A stretch of 64,000 bases of DNA from Brucella haematophila. GTDB lineage: Bacteria > Pseudomonadota > Alphaproteobacteria > Rhizobiales > Rhizobiaceae. Both the position numbers and the translations under genes were made by a program. The notes below the pieces were generated by a model. That model worked only from the letters and a program-made list of their open reading frames with translations. It did no database searches and was not told the origin of the DNA. Shown here in pieces: positions 8,946-16,570 of this stretch. Location: positions 341,159-405,158 of the forward strand of contig NZ_VCPE01000004.1 of assembly GCF_005938105.1 (NCBI RefSeq). The letters run 5' to 3'. The number at the start of each line of letters is the position of its first letter. Positions within the stretch are counted from its first letter, which is position 1.

Positions 8946-8965
8946 AAATATGCGGGGGCATATAT

Positions 8966-9328
8966 ATGACAATCAATTCGTATCGCGATATTCTTGCATG
9001 GCAGCAAGCAATGGAGCTGGTAACGGCAGTCTATAAATCTACGGAGATATGGCCGAAAGAAGAGATCTATGGACTGACAAGTCAGGTGCGTCGCGCTGCA
9101 GTATCAGTTCCGGCGAATATAGCGGAAGGTTACGGGCGGGATACACGTGGCGCCTATCAGCAGTTTTTGCGTATCGCGCAAGGTTCGTTGAAAGAAGTGG
9201 AAACCCACATACTGATTGCTGAAAGATTGGGCTTTATCAAACAGGATACTATCGACCCGATAATGGCGAAGAGTGAGAGTGTCGGAAAACTGCTTAGACT
9301 TCTCATTCGCAAGCTATCGGACGGCTAA
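8966..9328 (+). CDS. Four-helix bundle protein (S23/IVS-type, TIGR02436-like)
   Basis: A protein of 120 residues of the four-helix-bundle family first seen in 23S rRNA intervening sequences. Recognisable motifs are DILAWQQAMELVTAVYKSTE, YGLTSQVRRAAVSVPANIAEG, YGRDTRGAYQQFLRIAQGSL and ETHILIAERLGFI. Such genes occur as mobile-looking singletons of unknown function. This one sits between puuA and puuB, on the same strand, bracketed by inverted GGGAGTAGG arrays, which suggests insertion into an existing operon. Confidence 0.9.
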   Translation: MTINSYRDILAWQQAMELVTAVYKSTEIWPKEEIYGLTSQVRRAAVSVPANIAEGYGRDTRGAYQQFLRIAQGSLKEVETHILIAERLGFIKQDTIDPIMAKSESVGKLLRLLIRKLSDG

Positions 9329-9330
9329 CA

Positions 9331-9365
9331 TACTCCCCTACTCCCTTATTCCCTTACTCCCTTAA
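9331..9365 (-). repeat. Inverted GGGAGTAGG array, right of the four-helix-bundle gene
   Basis: Read on the minus strand this is four imperfect GGGAGTAAGG or GGGAATAAGG units, complementary to the array at 8,919-8,945. It begins 3 nt after the stop of the four-helix-bundle gene. Confidence 0.7.
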
Positions 9366-9382
9366 AGCACGCGGAATCGCCG

Positions 9383-10669
9383 ATGCCCTACCAGTCCCCA
9401 ATCTCCCCCGGCCTTTCATGGTACGAAGCGAGTGTGCCGGAGCGGCCTGAATATCCAGAGCTTGACGGTTCGCGGCAGGCCGATGTCGTCATCATCGGCG
9501 GCGGCTATACGGGACTATCCGCAGCCTACCATCTGGCGAAACAGGGCGCGGATGTGGTTCTGATCGAGGCCGAGCGCTTCGGCGACGGCGCATCGGGGCG
9601 CAATGGCGGCCAGTTCGGCACCGGCCAGCGCACATGGGCGGAAGACCTCGAAGCCGAATATGGCTATGAGCGCGCCAAGGCCCTGTTCGACGTTGCTGAA
9701 GAGGCGAAAGCCTATCTGCTGGCCTTCGCGAGCGAGCACCAGATCGACATGGACTATGTGCCCGGGCAAATCTCCGTCGTGCACAAGCCGCGCTATCTCA
9801 AGCAATATGAGCGCCACGCGGAGCTGATGCAGAGCCGCTTCAACTATCCGCATTTGCGTTTTATCGGGCGCGATGAAACGGCGGCCTTGCTGGGGTCCAG
9901 CCGCTATCATGGCGGCGTCTACGATGCCGGAACCGGCCACATACACCCGCTGAAGCTGCTCATCGGCACCGCCAAGGCGGCAAAAGCGGCGGGCGCGAAG
10001 CTCTATGAGAATACCAAGGCAACCGGGATCAACACGGCCAGCGGGCGCGTGGAAGTCGCGACGACACGCGGCACGATTGTCGCGAAAAACGCCTTCATCG
10101 CCGTCAATGCCTATGGTGGCACGCTGGAGCCGATCAGCGCATCGCATGTCATGCCGATCCGCTCTTTTATCGGCGCGACGGTGCCGCTTGGCGATGACAG
10201 CCCGGTCATACCGGGTGGCGAGTCGATCGACGATTCCCGCTTTGTGGTCCGCTATTTCCGCCGCTCAAAAGATGGACGGCTGTTGTTTGGCGGTCGCGAA
10301 GCCTATACGGCAGATAATCCGCGTGAGATCAGCACGCATATCCGTCGCCAGATCGCGGAAATCTATCCCGCGCTTGGCAATGTCGAGATTACCCATGCCT
10401 GGGGCGGTTCGGTCGGCATAACCATGCCGCGCCAGCCTTTTGTCCGTGAAGTGATGCCGGGCGTCATTTCGGCAGGCGGTTTTTCCGGCCATGGCGTGAT
10501 GCTGGCGAATTTCATGGGTAAGCTTTATGCGGACAGCATTTCCGGCAAGCGCGAGAAGCTCAAACTGTTTGAAGAACTGCGCATTCCATCTTTCCCCGGC
10601 GGGCGTACATTCCGCGCGCCGCTCCTCTTCCTCGCGCTGTCATGGTACGCGCTGATGGATCGCGTATAG
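9383..10669 (+). CDS. puuB: FAD-dependent oxidoreductase, gamma-glutamylputrescine oxidase-like
   Basis: A DAO-family flavoprotein of 428 residues, predicted to oxidise gamma-glutamylputrescine to the aldehyde, releasing ammonia and H2O2. The FAD dinucleotide-binding motif is DVVIIGGGYTGLSAAYHLAK at about residue 34, followed by the family signature GDGASGRNGGQFGTGQR. The C-terminal AWGGSVGITMPRQPFV and SAGGFSGHGVMLANFMGK parts close the FAD site. It follows puuA, with the four-helix-bundle gene between. Other amine or amino-acid oxidase substrates are possible. Confidence 0.85.
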   Translation: MPYQSPISPGLSWYEASVPERPEYPELDGSRQADVVIIGGGYTGLSAAYHLAKQGADVVLIEAERFGDGASGRNGGQFGTGQRTWAEDLEAEYGYERAKALFDVAEEAKAYLLAFASEHQIDMDYVPGQISVVHKPRYLKQYERHAELMQSRFNYPHLRFIGRDETAALLGSSRYHGGVYDAGTGHIHPLKLLIGTAKAAKAAGAKLYENTKATGINTASGRVEVATTRGTIVAKNAFIAVNAYGGTLEPISASHVMPIRSFIGATVPLGDDSPVIPGGESIDDSRFVVRYFRRSKDGRLLFGGREAYTADNPREISTHIRRQIAEIYPALGNVEITHAWGGSVGITMPRQPFVREVMPGVISAGGFSGHGVMLANFMGKLYADSISGKREKLKLFEELRIPSFPGGRTFRAPLLFLALSWYALMDRV

Positions 10670-10674
10670 ATGGA

Positions 10675-10703
10675 GGCGAGGCGCCAATAGGCGCCTCGCC
10701 TTT
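10675..10703 (+). terminator. Terminator of the puu operon
   Basis: GGCGAGGCGCC (10675-10685) pairs perfectly with GGCGCCTCGCC (10690-10700) around AATA, followed by TTT. It begins 6 nt after the puuB stop. Confidence 0.75.
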
Positions 10704-10739
10704 CTTCGACCTGCATTCTTGCAGGCCGCTCCCCTAAGA

Positions 10740-10782
10740 GCACATCCCGAAAAGTGTAAAACGGTTTTCGGGAAAGATGTGC
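10740..10782. repeat. Palindromic intergenic repeat with nested hairpin
   Basis: An outer GCACATC/GATGTGC pair encloses CCCGAAAA (10746-10753) and TTTTCGGG (10765-10772). It lies just downstream of the Hint-domain gene and resembles the element near 1,035-1,055. It could also act as a terminator for the minus-strand gene. Confidence 0.6.
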
Positions 10783-10793
10783 GTTAAAGCGCT

Positions 10794-11615
10794 CTAAGCC
10801 GCGCGCTCCCCGGCCCTCAAAGCCAGACGCTGATAGGTTTCTTCCACCACATCACGCATCGGCAACATGCCGCTGAGACACAACAATGCGCGCATATGTT
10901 CGCGTCCGCCCTCATAGCCCATGATCGGCGCGAAGGGCTGCATCACGATGTTTGGCTCGTCTGCGTAGAGCTGCTGATACTCGGCAAAATTCATGAAGCT
11001 CTTATAGCTGTCGCCACGCAGCAGATAGGTTTCAACCGCAGCCCCTTCGGCGAATATCGCTTCATGGCTGTCGAGCATAACATTGTAGTAATCGATGGAT
11101 TGATCCATCGCCACGCGGTTAATGGAACGTCCGTTGACGAGATCCTTGGCGCGGATCAAAACGCCGTCGATGAAAAGCGCATGATTGGGCGAAAGATAAA
11201 GATCGCGACGCGGTGTCATGCGATCCAGCGCGTGGCTGGCGATGCGGATCGGCATCACGTCTTCGCCCCATTCTGCGCCGCCCTTTCTGTAGCGTTGCCA
11301 GCCGACCCATTTGACCGGCACGACCTTGCAATCAGCGGTCACGACAAGGTCGCCAACGGCGAGGTTTTCCACGGCAACCGGTCCGCTCATGGTTTCAACC
11401 AGCGTCCCTTTCAGCAGGCAGTTGGTGCCGCCGCCATCACCGCCACTGCCTCCATCCTCCCACCATTTGGCCCCCAAGGCACGGGCTGGCGTCGTGAGAG
11501 ATGACGCCAGAGCGCCAATCGCGGCCGCCCTTGCGGCGGCAGCTCCCGCCACGCCCAAAAAATGGCGTCGCGCTCGGTTGCGTGGTGAATGCCTGTTTTG
11601 TTGTTCTGTCGACAT
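10794..11615 (-). CDS. Tat-exported Hint-domain protein
   Basis: A protein of 273 residues. The N-terminus has a twin-arginine signal (RARRHFLGVAGAAAARAAAI). After a Gly-rich linker (DGGSGGDGGGT) comes a Hint (hedgehog/intein) domain starting at NCLLKGTLVETMSGPVAVEN, with the block-B-like region DRMTPRRDLYLSPNHALFIDG. The first Hint residue is Cys and the SPNHALFI histidine is present, as in Hint_2 domains that perform self-cleavage or thioester chemistry. The C-terminal 70 residues may be the released or attached part. There is no obvious partner gene nearby. Activity is inferred from motif conservation. Confidence 0.8.
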   Translation of the reverse strand: MSTEQQNRHSPRNRARRHFLGVAGAAAARAAAIGALASSLTTPARALGAKWWEDGGSGGDGGGTNCLLKGTLVETMSGPVAVENLAVGDLVVTADCKVVPVKWVGWQRYRKGGAEWGEDVMPIRIASHALDRMTPRRDLYLSPNHALFIDGVLIRAKDLVNGRSINRVAMDQSIDYYNVMLDSHEAIFAEGAAVETYLLRGDSYKSFMNFAEYQQLYADEPNIVMQPFAPIMGYEGGREHMRALLCLSGMLPMRDVVEETYQRLALRAGERAA

Positions 11616-12047
11616 AAATCCCTCCGCTCCATCTGTCTGTTACGACGCATCGCCCGCATGCAGCGCCGCGCGCTTTTGCCGGAAATACGGTTGGACATCG
11701 GCCTGAAAACCAGTGTGGAGTTTTGCAAAGCACGATGCACAGATTGAAAACCCGAAACGACGCTTGCCATTGCGTGGAAATTCGTCGTTTCGATCGCTTT
11801 GCCCCAAGACTACGGTTCTGATCTTAGCTGATCATTCTCCGCTGAATATTCCGGCAAAACGGACGAAATCCTCGGTAAACAGGCGTAGAGCCTACCTCCA
11901 AAGGGGAAGATTTTCGGCGTTTTCTCGTGTGCCACAAAGCTTCGCGAACTGATCGAGATTAAGCGCCGCCGCTTGCCGCCTGCGATTCTGCCGCTTGTCG
12001 CGATGCTAAAAATAGTATACCCCCCTATTTTATTAGGAGGCGGCAAC
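11616..12047. other. Gap between Hint-domain gene and dmeF
   Basis: No credible gene is seen. The stretch has a 10-bp inverted repeat (CGAAACGACG at 11753-11762 and CGTCGTTTCG at 11783-11792), divergent promoter space, and the metal-responsive site at 12,013-12,033 just before dmeF. Confidence 0.5.
12013..12033 (+). promoter_or_regulatory. Candidate DmeR operator before dmeF
   Basis: TAGTATACCCCCCTATTTTAT carries the central C-tract flanked by A/T that RcnR/CsoR-family repressors recognise. It lies 15 nt upstream of the dmeF start and immediately before the AGGAGG ribosome-binding site, so bound repressor would block transcription. Confidence 0.65.
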
Positions 12048-13037
12048 ATGAGCACGCATCATCCGCACGGCGATCATTTTCATTCACATGAGCACCCTCA
12101 CCCTCATTCGCACGGGCGCCAGCTTGAAGCGCGGCACGAGCATGTGTTTCTGGGTGATAACCACCAGCGCAACGAGCGGCGCACGTGGATCGTGATCGCC
12201 ATTACCGCCACGATGATGGTGATCGAGATTGTTGCGGGAAACCTTTACGGATCCATGGCGCTGGTTGCCGATGGCTGGCACATGTCCACCCATGCGGCGG
12301 CGATGCTCATTGCAGCGCTGGCCTATCTCTATGCCCGCAAGCATGCCAACAATCCACGTTTCACCTTCGGCACCGGCAAGCTCGGCGATCTGGCAGGCTT
12401 TGCCAGCGCCATCGTTCTGGCCCTGATCGCACTGCTCATCGGCTGGGAGAGCTTCCAACGCTTCAGTGCTCCGGTGAGCATCGATTTCCATGAAGCCATT
12501 CTGGTCGCCTGCGTCGGTCTCGCGGTCAATCTCGTCTGCGCATGGTTGCTGAAGGACGATCACGCGCATCACCACCACGGACATGAACACGCGCATGACC
12601 ATGAAAAGGGTCACGACCAGAACCTGCGCGCCGCTTATGTCCACGTGCTGGCCGACGCGCTGACCTCGGTACTGGCAATTGCCGCACTTCTTCTCGGCAG
12701 CCTTTACGGCTGGCTATGGCTCGACCCGGCCATGGGCATTGTCGGCGCATTGGTGATTGCGCGCTGGTCCTGGGGCCTCGTTCGCGATGCGGGCGCGACG
12801 CTTCTCGATTATATTCCAGAAGGCGAGGATCTGCCCGAAGAGATCAGTGAAATCATTGCGAAGGAAGGCGGCGAGATTGCCGACCTGCATGTCTGGCAGC
12901 TTGGGCCGGGACATCACGGCGCCATCGTTTCGATTGTTACGGCAAGCCCGAAGGCGCCGTCCTATTACCGCAAGAAGCTTGCAGCGATCCACGATTTGTC
13001 GCATGTGACGGTGGAGGTGGAAGCCCGCCCCGCCTGA
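12048..13037 (+). CDS. dmeF: Cation diffusion facilitator, Ni/Co exporter DmeF
   Basis: An inner-membrane CDF exporter of 329 residues, predicted to expel Co2+ and Ni2+. The N-terminus is His-rich (HHPHGDHFHSHEHPHPHSHG) and a second His loop (HAHHHHGHEHAHDHEKGHD) lies between TM helices 4 and 5. The HxxxD-type metal sites appear as ALVADGWHMSTHA and AAYVHVLADALTS. AGGAGG precedes ATG 12048. The gene pairs with a downstream RcnR/CsoR-type sensor. The His content and the partner favour Co/Ni over Zn, but selectivity is inferred. Confidence 0.93.
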   Translation: MSTHHPHGDHFHSHEHPHPHSHGRQLEARHEHVFLGDNHQRNERRTWIVIAITATMMVIEIVAGNLYGSMALVADGWHMSTHAAAMLIAALAYLYARKHANNPRFTFGTGKLGDLAGFASAIVLALIALLIGWESFQRFSAPVSIDFHEAILVACVGLAVNLVCAWLLKDDHAHHHHGHEHAHDHEKGHDQNLRAAYVHVLADALTSVLAIAALLLGSLYGWLWLDPAMGIVGALVIARWSWGLVRDAGATLLDYIPEGEDLPEEISEIIAKEGGEIADLHVWQLGPGHHGAIVSIVTASPKAPSYYRKKLAAIHDLSHVTVEVEARPA

Positions 13038-13061
13038 CCGATCGACCATGCAGGAGCAGCC

Positions 13062-13337
13062 ATGACCCATACCATTCGCGAGAAGCAGAAGCTTATCAAC
13101 CGCGTGCGCCGCATTCGCGGGCAGCTTGAGGGTGTGGAGCGGATGCTTGAAGAGGAAAAGGGCTGTTCCGAAGTCATGCAGGTGATTGCTGGCGTGCGCG
13201 GCGCGGTGAACGGGCTGATGGCAGAGGTGATCGAGGATCACATCCTGATGCATGTCGCCGATGGCGACCTGCCGCAGAAGGATCGCGACGAAGGCGCTGG
13301 CGAGCTTGTGGATGTGGTTCGCGCCTATCTGAAGTGA
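13062..13337 (+). CDS. dmeR: CsoR/RcnR-family Ni/Co-responsive repressor DmeR
   Basis: An all-helical repressor of 91 residues in the RcnR/FrmR/CsoR family, lying 24 nt after dmeF. The four metal ligands of E. coli RcnR are all present at the same numbers: His3, Cys35, His60 and His64. This matches Ni/Co sensing rather than Cu(I) or formaldehyde sensing. It should release the C-tract operator upstream of dmeF when metal binds, so the operon is probably self-regulated. Confidence 0.92.
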   Translation: MTHTIREKQKLINRVRRIRGQLEGVERMLEEEKGCSEVMQVIAGVRGAVNGLMAEVIEDHILMHVADGDLPQKDRDEGAGELVDVVRAYLK

Positions 13338-13344
13338 GTTAGGC

Positions 13345-13803
13345 CTAAAGCGGCATTGCCGAGGTCTGCTTGACGGTCTGGCTGGGCACATCCGTCTTGA
13401 GGTTCTGCACACCCTTGATGCGGCTTAGATATTCCGACTGAAACCGCCGATATTCCTCAATATCTGCCGCGACCACACGGATCATCGCGTCGTAATCGCC
13501 CAGCATGAAATAGCATTCGAGCACCTGCGGCAGCTTCAAGATCTCGCGCGCAAATTCCTGAAGTGTCTCCTCGTCCTGCCTGTCCAGCCTGATGCGGGTG
13601 AAGAACGTCAGCCCCTTGCCGATCTTGGCCGGGTTGAGCACCGCGACATAGCGGTCGATCACGCCCGCCTCTTCCAGAAGCTTCACCCGCCTGAGACAGG
13701 GCGACGGCGACAGACCGACCTCGCGCGCCAGATCATTGTTGGCGATGCGCCCGTCGCGTTGCAGCACGCGCAGAATCCGCTTGTCGATCTCGTCCAGTTT
13801 CAT
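13345..13803 (-). CDS. Lrp/AsnC-family transcriptional regulator
   Basis: An Lrp-type protein of 152 residues with an N-terminal winged helix-turn-helix (DEIDKRILRVLQRDGRIANN, DLAREVGLSPSPCLRRVKLL) and a C-terminal RAM ligand domain (VLECYFMLGDYDAMIRV). It is divergent from azlCD, a branched-chain amino-acid exporter, so it is the likely leucine- or amino-acid-sensing regulator of that operon. This link rests on gene order. Confidence 0.9.
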   Translation of the reverse strand: MKLDEIDKRILRVLQRDGRIANNDLAREVGLSPSPCLRRVKLLEEAGVIDRYVAVLNPAKIGKGLTFFTRIRLDRQDEETLQEFAREILKLPQVLECYFMLGDYDAMIRVVAADIEEYRRFQSEYLSRIKGVQNLKTDVPSQTVKQTSAMPL

Positions 13804-13931
13804 TGGCCACCAATTCCATTTATGCCCATATTATTGGCATTAACTGCCAAATAGTGCTGCAATTGACCAATCTTTGCAACCCGATTGCTCAAGACATTGG
13901 CTATATTGCCGTTCGCTCTCAGGCAAAGATG

Positions 13932-14030
13932 CTCAAGCATTTCCAGCAAAAATGCGAAGCGGTTTTGCGTTGGATAATGCGTGAAAAAATGGACAGAGCG
14001 GTTTCGTAAAAACGGGAACCGCTCTGGAGT
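13932..14030. repeat. Interspersed palindromic repeat, short form
   Basis: Starts AAGCATTTCCAGCAAAAATG, contains GGATAATGCGTGAAAAAATG and ends ACGGGAACCGCTCTGGAG. It matches, in the same orientation, the element at 39,559-39,664, and inverted, the ends of those at 17,816 and 38,922. It occupies the leader between the Lrp gene and azlC. Confidence 0.8.
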
Positions 14031-14072
14031 AACAGACAAGGGGCAGCCGCGAGGCCCGCCAACGGGAATTTT

Positions 14073-14813
14073 ATGGATATTTCGCAGGCTTATGTGCCTC
14101 AACAAAGCAAATCCGGGCGCCGATCTGAATTCTGGCGGGGTGCCGCCGCCGGACTGCCGGTTTTGCTTGGCATTATTCCCTATGCTCTGGTTCTGGGCGC
14201 GCAGGCCGCACAGAAGGGTCTCAGCGTCGTTGAAGTACCCTTGATGACCGGCCTGAATTTCGCGGGCGGCTCGGAATTTGCAGCCATCCAGCTCTGGACC
14301 TCGCCGCCGCACGTCCTGCTCATTGCCGCGATCACACTTCTGGTCAACAGCCGCCATCTTTTGATGGGTGCTGCCCTTGCGCCCTTCATCCGCCATCTGC
14401 CGAAGCGCAAGGCTTTCGCCAGCCTGTTTCTGATGTGCGATGAAAGCTGGGCGCTTGGCCTTGCCGATGCGAAGCGCCGTCAGGCAAAGGGCGTCAATCC
14501 GGCGCTGAGCCTCAAATTCTATGCAGGCGTCGCCATCCCGTTCTACATCGCGTGGGTGGTGTTCACGACGCTCGGCGCGGCCTTCGGCCCGATGATGGGC
14601 GATTTGCGCCCCTATGGTTTCGACATGGCGTTTCCGGCAGTGTTTCTGGTGCTGCTGGCGGGCATGTGGAAGGGTTTTGCCGCAGCGCGTCCGTGGCTGG
14701 TCAGCCTTGTCGTCGCCGCTATCACCTATCTCACCATTCCCGGCGCATGGTATGTCGCCGCCGGCGCATTGTCCGGCCTCGTAGCCGCCTATCTTCTGGC
14801 AGGTGAAGAATGA
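14073..14813 (+). CDS. azlC: Branched-chain amino-acid exporter large subunit AzlC
   Basis: A polytopic inner-membrane protein of 246 residues, the large subunit of the AzlCD (YgaZH-type) exporter for valine, leucine and related amino acids. The family start WRGAAAGLPVLLGIIPYALVLG, the motif MTGLNFAGGSEFAAIQLW and the conserved RHLLMGAALAPFIRHLP are present. The stop overlaps the azlD start (ATGA), so the two are translationally coupled. Confidence 0.92.
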   Translation: MDISQAYVPQQSKSGRRSEFWRGAAAGLPVLLGIIPYALVLGAQAAQKGLSVVEVPLMTGLNFAGGSEFAAIQLWTSPPHVLLIAAITLLVNSRHLLMGAALAPFIRHLPKRKAFASLFLMCDESWALGLADAKRRQAKGVNPALSLKFYAGVAIPFYIAWVVFTTLGAAFGPMMGDLRPYGFDMAFPAVFLVLLAGMWKGFAAARPWLVSLVVAAITYLTIPGAWYVAAGALSGLVAAYLLAGEE

Positions 14814-15109
14814 TCGACCCATTAGCCGTTCTCACCATCGTTTTGATGGCCAGCGTCACCTATCTCACCCGCATCGGCGGCTATGTGCTGCTGCGCAATC
14901 GCACGCTCAGCAAACGCGCCACCGCCGTGATGGAAGCCGCGCCCGGCTGTGTGCTGATATCGGTCATCGCGCCGGATTTTGTCTCCGACAAACCCGCTGA
15001 TCTTCTGGCGCTGGCGATCACCATTCTTGCCGCCACGCGCTTTTCCATGCTGCCGACCGTGATAATCGGCATCAGCGCTGCCGGTCTTTGCCGCTACCTG
15101 ATCGGGTAG
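14810..15109 (+). CDS. azlD: Branched-chain amino-acid exporter small subunit AzlD
   Basis: A small membrane protein of 99 residues with three to four predicted helices, starting at the ATGA overlap with azlC. The motif TYLTRIGGYVLLRNRTLSKR and the conserved proline-containing end typical of AzlD are visible. It functions with AzlC in amino-acid export. Confidence 0.9.
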   Translation: MIDPLAVLTIVLMASVTYLTRIGGYVLLRNRTLSKRATAVMEAAPGCVLISVIAPDFVSDKPADLLALAITILAATRFSMLPTVIIGISAAGLCRYLIG

Positions 15110-15121
15110 CGACAACGCAAC

Positions 15122-15985
15122 TCAGTGCAGGTGCTGCAACTTGTCGGGATTGCGGACGACATAGATCGCCGCAATCTTTCCATCTTCGATATCGAGCGCC
15201 GTGGTCTGGATCTGACCATCCGATTCAAGCGAGATAAAGCCCGGCAGACCATTGATGAAGGTGGTGCGCAAGAGCTTGGAACCATTGGCTCTGAAATAGC
15301 CGGCAAGCTTCTCGTGAATTTCCATGACATCGGTAAAGCCGAAAATCGGCTTCGGGAAAGCCGGACGTTTTCCGCCGCCATCCGCATGCATGTGCACATC
15401 GGCGGCCAGCATAGTGCCAAGCGCGTTCATATCGCCGCTGCGTGAAGCCGTGAAGAAAGCCTGCGCCAGTTCAAGACCACGCTGCTTGTCGACCTGAAAA
15501 CGCGGGCGTTCTTCGCGCACATGTTTGCGTGCACGGGCCGCGAGCTGTCGGCAGGCCGCTGCATCGCGCTGGATTGTTTTCGAGATTTCATCGAAGTCGA
15601 GGCCGAAGACATCGTGCAACAGGAAAGCCGCCCGCTCCAACGGTGAAAGCCGCTCCAATGCCAGCATCAGCGGCAAGGTAACATCGTCGTCTTCCTCTTC
15701 CTCCTCGATCACCGGGTCTGGAATCCACGGGCCGAGATAGGTTTCGCGCTGCCGCTGGCCGGATTTAAGCCGGTCGAGACAAAGCCGCGTGACCGTGCGC
15801 CGCAGAAAGGCTTCCGGTTCGCGCACCTCGCTGCGGTCGGCGTTCATCCAGCGGATGAACGCCTCCTGCACCATATCTTCCGCATCGGCCACCGAGCCGA
15901 GCATGCGATAGGCGACGCGGATCAGTTTCGGACGCAGCGGATCGAAAATCTCCGCCGCGTCGTCATGAGCCTGCTCGCCCACCAT
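15122..15985 (-). CDS. ECF41-type RNA polymerase sigma factor
   Basis: An ECF sigma factor of 287 residues. Sigma region 2 (IRVAYRMLGSVADAEDMVQE) and region 4 (LSPLERAAFLLHDVFGLDFD) are followed by the SnoaL-like C-terminal extension that defines ECF41. Its three hallmark motifs are visible in order: WIPDP in the linker, DGGGK, and NPDKL near the end. The extension controls activity in place of an anti-sigma factor. The start overlaps the stop of the AhpD-like gene by one base, so the two are coupled. The upstream ECF41 promoter suggests autoregulation. Confidence 0.95.
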   Translation of the reverse strand: MVGEQAHDDAAEIFDPLRPKLIRVAYRMLGSVADAEDMVQEAFIRWMNADRSEVREPEAFLRRTVTRLCLDRLKSGQRQRETYLGPWIPDPVIEEEEEDDDVTLPLMLALERLSPLERAAFLLHDVFGLDFDEISKTIQRDAAACRQLAARARKHVREERPRFQVDKQRGLELAQAFFTASRSGDMNALGTMLAADVHMHADGGGKRPAFPKPIFGFTDVMEIHEKLAGYFRANGSKLLRTTFINGLPGFISLESDGQIQTTALDIEDGKIAAIYVVRNPDKLQHLH

Positions 15986-16470
15986 CAGGCGACCGCCTCG
16001 GCGGCGGGCTTCTGGGCGGTGGCTTTTGCAGCCGCCGGATCGAACCAGAGACCAAAGCCAACGGCCATACGGTTCCAGCCATTGATAATGTTGATCATCA
16101 GCGTGAGATTCACCTGTTCCCCCTCCGTAAACTGCGCCTGCAAGGCCTTGCGCGCCTCGGCAAGATCATGGCCCTGCGAGAGGCGTGTCAGCGCCTCCAC
16201 CCAGCCAAGCGCAGCGCGCTCGCGTTCAGAATAGCATGGCGCTTCCTGCCAGGCCGAGAGCAAATAAATCCGCTGTTCGGTTTCCCCCAGCGAACGGGCC
16301 TCAATCGTATGCATGTTGATGCAGTTTGCGCAGGCATTGATCTGCGACGAGCGGATTTTGACCAGTTCGATCAGGCTTCCTTCCAGACTGGAAGCGACGG
16401 CCTGCGAGGTGTTCATCCAGGACTTCATCAGGGCAGGAGCAACATTGAATGGGTTCAGCGTAGCAGTCAT
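15985..16470 (-). CDS. Carboxymuconolactone decarboxylase/AhpD-like protein, ECF41 partner
   Basis: An alkylhydroperoxidase-like CMD-domain protein of 161 residues. The redox motif CANCINMH (Cys47, Cys50, His54) matches AhpD-like peroxidase-reducing sites. CMD, oxidoreductase or epimerase genes are the usual partners and targets of ECF41 sigma factors, and this gene is immediately upstream of one. ATG 16470 has AAGGAAC before it. A longer reading to 16,668 is rejected because the promoter lies inside it. Confidence 0.9.
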   Translation of the reverse strand: MTATLNPFNVAPALMKSWMNTSQAVASSLEGSLIELVKIRSSQINACANCINMHTIEARSLGETEQRIYLLSAWQEAPCYSERERAALGWVEALTRLSQGHDLAEARKALQAQFTEGEQVNLTLMINIINGWNRMAVGFGLWFDPAAAKATAQKPAAEAVA

Positions 16471-16513
16471 GGTCTCGTTCCTTTCGGGTTTAATTTGGTG
16501 GTTCGAAAGACAT

Positions 16514-16540
16514 GACGAGCGAGCAACGCTGAATGTGACA
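16514..16540 (-). promoter_or_regulatory. ECF41 promoter
   Basis: On the minus strand, TGTCACA (16540-16534), a 16-nt spacer and CGTC (16517-16514) give an exact match to the known ECF41 -35/-10 consensus. The predicted start of transcription lies about 35-40 nt before the CMD-gene ATG. Confidence 0.88.
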
Positions 16541-16570
16541 TGCGGGCAAAAAAATCTTTGCCGATGGCTG

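Noticed and set aside
7596-8972. Long open frame of over 450 codons antisense to puuA
   Set aside because: It is a shadow of the GC-rich third codon positions of puuA; it has no start signal and no family resemblance. The same applies to long antisense frames over aceA, zwf, edd, katG and the FadB-type gene.
8919-9365. GGGAGTAGG arrays as a CRISPR-like array
   Set aside because: Units are about 9-12 bp, contiguous, and without unique spacers; no cas genes are present.
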